Origin: Pseudomonadota bacterium
GTDB taxonomy: Bacteria; Pseudomonadota; Alphaproteobacteria; Acetobacterales; Acetobacteraceae
NCBI GenBank assembly: GCA_021805545.1
Contig: JAJZFB010000068.1
Location: 1 to 64,000, forward strand
Reading direction: 5' to 3'
DNA length: 64,000 nucleotides
Below the pieces are notes generated by a model that had not been told where the DNA came from, did not search any database, and saw only the letters and a program-made list of their open reading frames with translations. The position numbers were made by a program, and so were the translations under genes. Positions 61,182-64,000 of this stretch are shown piece by piece (positions within the stretch are counted from its first letter, which is position 1; every line of letters begins with the position of its first letter).

Positions 61182-61994
61182 TTACAGCAATGTGCCGCCA
61201 TCCACCTGCATCACCTGCCCGGTGACGAAATCTGCGCGGTTACAGGCAAGGTAAAGTACGGCGGCGGAAACTTCCTCGGGCCGCGCCACGGGGCGGCTTA
61301 GCGGGCCGGTGCGGGCGCGCTTTTTCATGTCCTCGGGCGCCGTGCCTTTGAAGGCGCTCATGAAAAACCCCGTCTCGCGGTTGAAGCGGCTGCCTTTGCT
61401 GAAGGCTTCCGGGTCTTCCGCCACCGTGCCGTAAGGGGCGACGCAATTTACGGTAATATTGTGCTGCCCCACCTCTTTGGCCAGCACGCGGGTAAAACCA
61501 TGCACGGCGGCCTTGGCGGCGGAGTATACGGGCAGCATATAATCGCCCACCAGCCCGGCGGTGGAGCCTATATTGATGATGCGCCCGGCCTTGCGTTCAA
61601 TCATGCCCGGCAGCACGGCATGGGTCATGCGCAAAGTGGTCATAAAATTAATGTCTATATCGCCCTGCCAGCTTGCCGGGCTTGAGTCCACAAAAAACCC
61701 CGCCCCCACATTGCCGCCCACATTATTTACCAGCACATGCACCGGGCCGAGTGCCGCGGCCGCCGCCAGAATACGCGCGGGTGCTGTGGCATCCAGCATG
61801 TCGGCCTTTACGAACACAGCCGCCTGGGCGCCGCGCTCCAGCGCGGTTTGCGCCACGCGCGCCCCTGCTTCTTCATCGCGCCCCACAGCCACCAGTTTTG
61901 CCCCCTCGGCGGCGAAATCCAGCGCGATAGCGCGGCCAATATTGGCCGTGGCGCCCGTGACGATGACAATTTTCCCGGCAAGCCCAGTGTCCAT
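61182..61994 (-). CDS. SDR family oxidoreductase
   Basis: 270 residues. TGATANIG in the cofactor loop, VNNVGGN, and the catalytic PVYSAAK with Tyr-x3-Lys; the C-terminal FVTGQVMQVDGG is standard. It heads a leftward pair with the isomerase. Start ATG 61994 with GAGAG upstream. The substrate is unknown. It is the third SDR in this window and is not closely similar by eye to the other two. Confidence 0.9.
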   Translation of the reverse strand: MDTGLAGKIVIVTGATANIGRAIALDFAAEGAKLVAVGRDEEAGARVAQTALERGAQAAVFVKADMLDATAPARILAAAAALGPVHVLVNNVGGNVGAGFFVDSSPASWQGDIDINFMTTLRMTHAVLPGMIERKAGRIINIGSTAGLVGDYMLPVYSAAKAAVHGFTRVLAKEVGQHNITVNCVAPYGTVAEDPEAFSKGSRFNRETGFFMSAFKGTAPEDMKKRARTGPLSRPVARPEEVSAAVLYLACNRADFVTGQVMQVDGGTLL

Positions 61995-62185
61995 TATGCT
62001 CTCTTTCGCGTGGTTGCGGCGAGTATAATGCCCGGCGCGCGCGGCGGGGCTGGTGTTTTATATTCGGTCAGGCCAAAATATCGCGGCCCGGACAGAGAGC
62101 GTTACGCGAGATTGCGGCGGCGGAAGGCGCGGCATTAGGGTTGGACGTAGAAAATGTGGAACATAATGAAAATGATGGAGGGCGT

Positions 62186-63109
62186 ATGAAACTGGGCTTT
62201 GCCATGCCGCATATGCTGCGGCTGAAAGCAACCTTGCAGCCATGGGAAGCCGCGGTAACCGGGGCGGACCAGAAAAAACTGGCGCGCTGGGCCGATAAAT
62301 TGGGCTTCGCGCAAATCGCCGTGCCGGAGCACCACATCATTCCGCGCGCGCATGTCGGTCTCTCCGGCCCGCATTATTTCAACGCCTTCACCGCTATGTC
62401 CTACTACGCGGGCGCCACCGACAATATCCGGGTGAATTCCTGCATCTCCATCCTGCCGGTGCAGCATCCCATCATCACCGCCAAGGCGCTTGCCACAATG
62501 GATTGGCTGAGCGGCGGGCGGGTGAATGTCACCTTCGCCGTGGGCTGGCTGAAGGAGGAGTTCGATCTGCTCGGTGTGCCGTTCCATGAGCGCGGGCGGA
62601 TGAGTGATGAATACCTCGCCGCCATCGTCGAGCTCTGGACCAAGGACGATCCCGTATTCGAAGGCAAATACGTGAATTTCCGCGATGTGGCCTTTGAACC
62701 CAAGCCGGTGCAAAAGCCGCACCCGCCTATCTGGATGGGCGGCGATGCCGATGCGGTGCTGAAACGCGCCGCGCGCTACGCCACGGGCTGGTGGCCCTTC
62801 CTCACCAAGCCGGAGACCATCCCGGAACGGATTGATTTCATCAAATCCCAGCCTGATTATAATGGCAGGCTGGAAGACGTGTTCTACGGCATGTCCACCA
62901 GCCGCGTGGGCGAGGGGCATGTGGTGCTCGACGACCCCAAGGCGCGGCCAGGCATGACAAAAACGGAAATCATCGACCGGCTAGGGTATTTCAAAACGCT
63001 CGGTGTCACCATGAGCTCAGTGCCCATGCCGCAGCTCAAGCATATCGGCGAATATTACGACTACACGCAATGGATCGCGGAGGAGATCATGCCCGCCATG
63101 GCGGGATGA
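62186..63109 (+). CDS. LLM class flavin-dependent oxidoreductase
   Basis: 307 residues from ATG 62186, with GGAGGG upstream; an earlier ATG at 62141 is less supported. A luciferase-like TIM barrel is seen: MKLGFAMPH, KLGFAQIAVPEHH, FAVGWLKEEFDLLGVPFHERGRMSDEYL and PPIWMGGDADAVLKRAARYATGW. The family oxidises or reduces substrates using FMNH2 or F420. The pattern resembles the TIGR03619 group. It lies between divergent SDR/isomerase genes and the E1 beta–lipoyl operon, suggesting a catabolic monooxygenase. Confidence 0.85.
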   Translation: MKLGFAMPHMLRLKATLQPWEAAVTGADQKKLARWADKLGFAQIAVPEHHIIPRAHVGLSGPHYFNAFTAMSYYAGATDNIRVNSCISILPVQHPIITAKALATMDWLSGGRVNVTFAVGWLKEEFDLLGVPFHERGRMSDEYLAAIVELWTKDDPVFEGKYVNFRDVAFEPKPVQKPHPPIWMGGDADAVLKRAARYATGWWPFLTKPETIPERIDFIKSQPDYNGRLEDVFYGMSTSRVGEGHVVLDDPKARPGMTKTEIIDRLGYFKTLGVTMSSVPMPQLKHIGEYYDYTQWIAEEIMPAMAG

Positions 63110-63129
63110 ACGCCCCCGCGAGGGTGTGG

Positions 63130-63360
63130 TTACGAAATTTCGCCAATCAGCGTGCCTACCTCGTAGGTCTGCCCCGTGGCAGCCATATGTTTCAGCGTGC
63201 CGGTGGCGGGCGCGGCAATATCCTGCGTCGCCTTGGCCATCTCGATGGTGTAAATCGGGTCGCCCTCGCTCACGGCCGCGCCATCGGGCACCAGCCATTC
63301 CACCAGATCGGCTTCGGTCATCGACATCTCAAGGCGGGGGATCAGTAATTGTGTGGTCAT
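63130..63360 (-). CDS. Stand-alone lipoyl/biotinyl domain protein
   Basis: 76 residues from ATG 63360, forming only one lipoyl-attachment domain. The target lysine is Lys43 in TIEMAKATQDI. PRLEMSMTEADLVEWLVPDGAAVSEGDPI before it matches E2 lipoyl domains of 2-oxoacid dehydrogenases. It has no peripheral-subunit-binding or acyltransferase domain, so the E2 core must be encoded elsewhere, or the domain serves another carrier role. It starts 11 bp after the E1 beta stop on the same strand, so both belong to one operon. Confidence 0.85.
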   Translation of the reverse strand: MTTQLLIPRLEMSMTEADLVEWLVPDGAAVSEGDPIYTIEMAKATQDIAAPATGTLKHMAATGQTYEVGTLIGEIS

Positions 63361-63371
63361 GGTCTCTCTTC

Positions 63372-64000
63372 TCAGCTTGCAACAATCTGGCGCACGCGCG
63401 CGGCAATGGAGCCGGCATTGGGAATCTGGTTCGTCTCGATCTCGCGCGAATAGGCGATGGGCGCGAAGGCCGCGCCAAAGCGCGTGGCCGGGGCTTTCAG
63501 CGTGGTGAACAGCTCCTCGTTGATGGTGCTCGCAATCTCGCCGCCAAAGCCGCAAAACTCGGTAGCCGCATGCACCACCAGGGCGCGGCGGGTTTTCTTC
63601 ACGGAATCCAGCACGCGGTGGTAATCCAGCGGCACCAGCGAGCGCAAATCGATCACCTCGGCGCTGATGCCGTCCTTTTCCAGCTCCTCGGCGGCCTTCA
63701 GGCATTGCGCCACCTGCCAGCCATAGGTCACGAGCGTAATATCCGTGCCCGGCCGCCGCACTTTGGCCACCCCCAGCGGAATACGGTAATCCTCCACCGG
63801 CACCTCGCCTTTCAACGAGCGCAGCAGCGCCATCGGCTCCAGATGCACGCAGGGGTCTTCGTCAAAAATGCAGCTCAGCAGCAGGCCTTTGGCATCGAAC
63901 GGGGTGGAGGGGTACACCACTTTCAGCCCCGGCGTATGCAGCAGCCACGCTTCCAGCGATTGCGAATGTTGCGCCCCCGTGCCGCCCAGCCCGCCGCCCA
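63372..64000 (-). CDS. 2-oxoacid dehydrogenase E1 component, beta subunit (5'-truncated)
   Basis: The last ~209 residues are visible and the frame runs off the window end, so the start is missing. GGTGAQHSQSLEAWLLHTPGLKVVYPSTPFDAKGLL-type sequence, LEPMALLRSLKGEVP, EVIDLRSLVPLD and GFGGEIASTINEELF match the C-terminal transketolase domains of pyruvate/acetoin/branched-chain dehydrogenase E1 beta. With E1 alpha and lipoylated E2 it decarboxylates a 2-oxoacid with TPP. The next gene is the lipoyl-domain protein, which supports an acetoin- or 2-oxoacid-type complex. Confidence 0.9.
   Translation of the reverse strand, partial: GGGLGGTGAQHSQSLEAWLLHTPGLKVVYPSTPFDAKGLLLSCIFDEDPCVHLEPMALLRSLKGEVPVEDYRIPLGVAKVRRPGTDITLVTYGWQVAQCLKAAEELEKDGISAEVIDLRSLVPLDYHRVLDSVKKTRRALVVHAATEFCGFGGEIASTINEELFTTLKAPATRFGAAFAPIAYSREIETNQIPNAGSIAARVRQIVAS

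Noticed and set aside
1-64000. tRNA, rRNA, CRISPR and phage/IS genes
   Set aside because: No cloverleaf-like spacer, spaced direct-repeat array or transposase/integrase-like protein was found by eye; covariance-model and profile searches would settle it.

Overview
The window is GC-rich, densely coded chromosomal DNA from an alphaproteobacterium, most likely Rhodospirillales and plausibly Acetobacteraceae. This placement is inferred from several signs: AddAB rather than RecBCD, the order tsaE–nucleotidyltransferase–addB–addA–trxA, an RNase E with an insertion in its S1 domain, and an hpnABCDE hopanoid operon. No rRNA, tRNA, CRISPR array, transposase or integrase is recognisable. The first and last genes are cut by the window edges.

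Layout. 1–4.8 kb is accessory: the end of a secreted DUF1329 protein faces a leftward operon of an APH-type phosphotransferase, an aldehyde dehydrogenase and an SDR. 5.2–20.6 kb is housekeeping: a ferredoxin-NADP reductase-like flavoprotein, then rightward tsaE, a MurU-like nucleotidyltransferase, addB, addA, trxA, an acyl-CoA thioesterase and minCDE. After a repeat-rich spacer come a lipoprotein hydrolase and, divergently, a small zinc-finger gene coupled to polA. 20.6–33 kb holds a TPR–FkbH-like enzyme, an alpha/beta hydrolase, a CaiB-family CoA transferase, a NagA–MurQ fusion, a small membrane protein, malate synthase G and a very large three-domain glycosyltransferase.

33.5–43.7 kb starts with RNase E, followed by the tightly overlapped leftward operon hpnA-B-C-D-E, which covers squalene formation from farnesyl diphosphate plus HpnA/HpnB. 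Divergent from hpnA are a ferritin-like diiron-type protein and HpnL. 43.7–53.1 kb carries a Hint-domain protein, a methyltransferase/glyoxalase II divergent pair, a globin-coupled chemoreceptor, polyprenyl-phosphate sugar transferases (GT2-GtrA and GT39), a peroxiredoxin, and yqgE–rdgB. 53.2–64 kb is mostly catabolic (aldehyde dehydrogenase, sulfotransferase, AraC regulator, three SDR/zinc-dehydrogenase genes, a TIM-barrel isomerase, an LLM flavoenzyme, a stand-alone lipoyl protein and a 2-oxoacid dehydrogenase E1 beta), interrupted by DUF2244 and nth.

The most interesting points are as follows. Cell-wall recycling looks rewired: NagA is fused to MurQ, and the MurU-like gene lacks the usual neighbouring AmgK kinase. 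DNA polymerase I seems to have lost its proofreading residues. A diiron-type protein sits in a divergon with the hopanoid operon. There are two unusual mosaic surface-polysaccharide enzymes. Two intergenic spacers carry the same composite of an AGAGC-type palindrome followed by a MITE-like inverted repeat.
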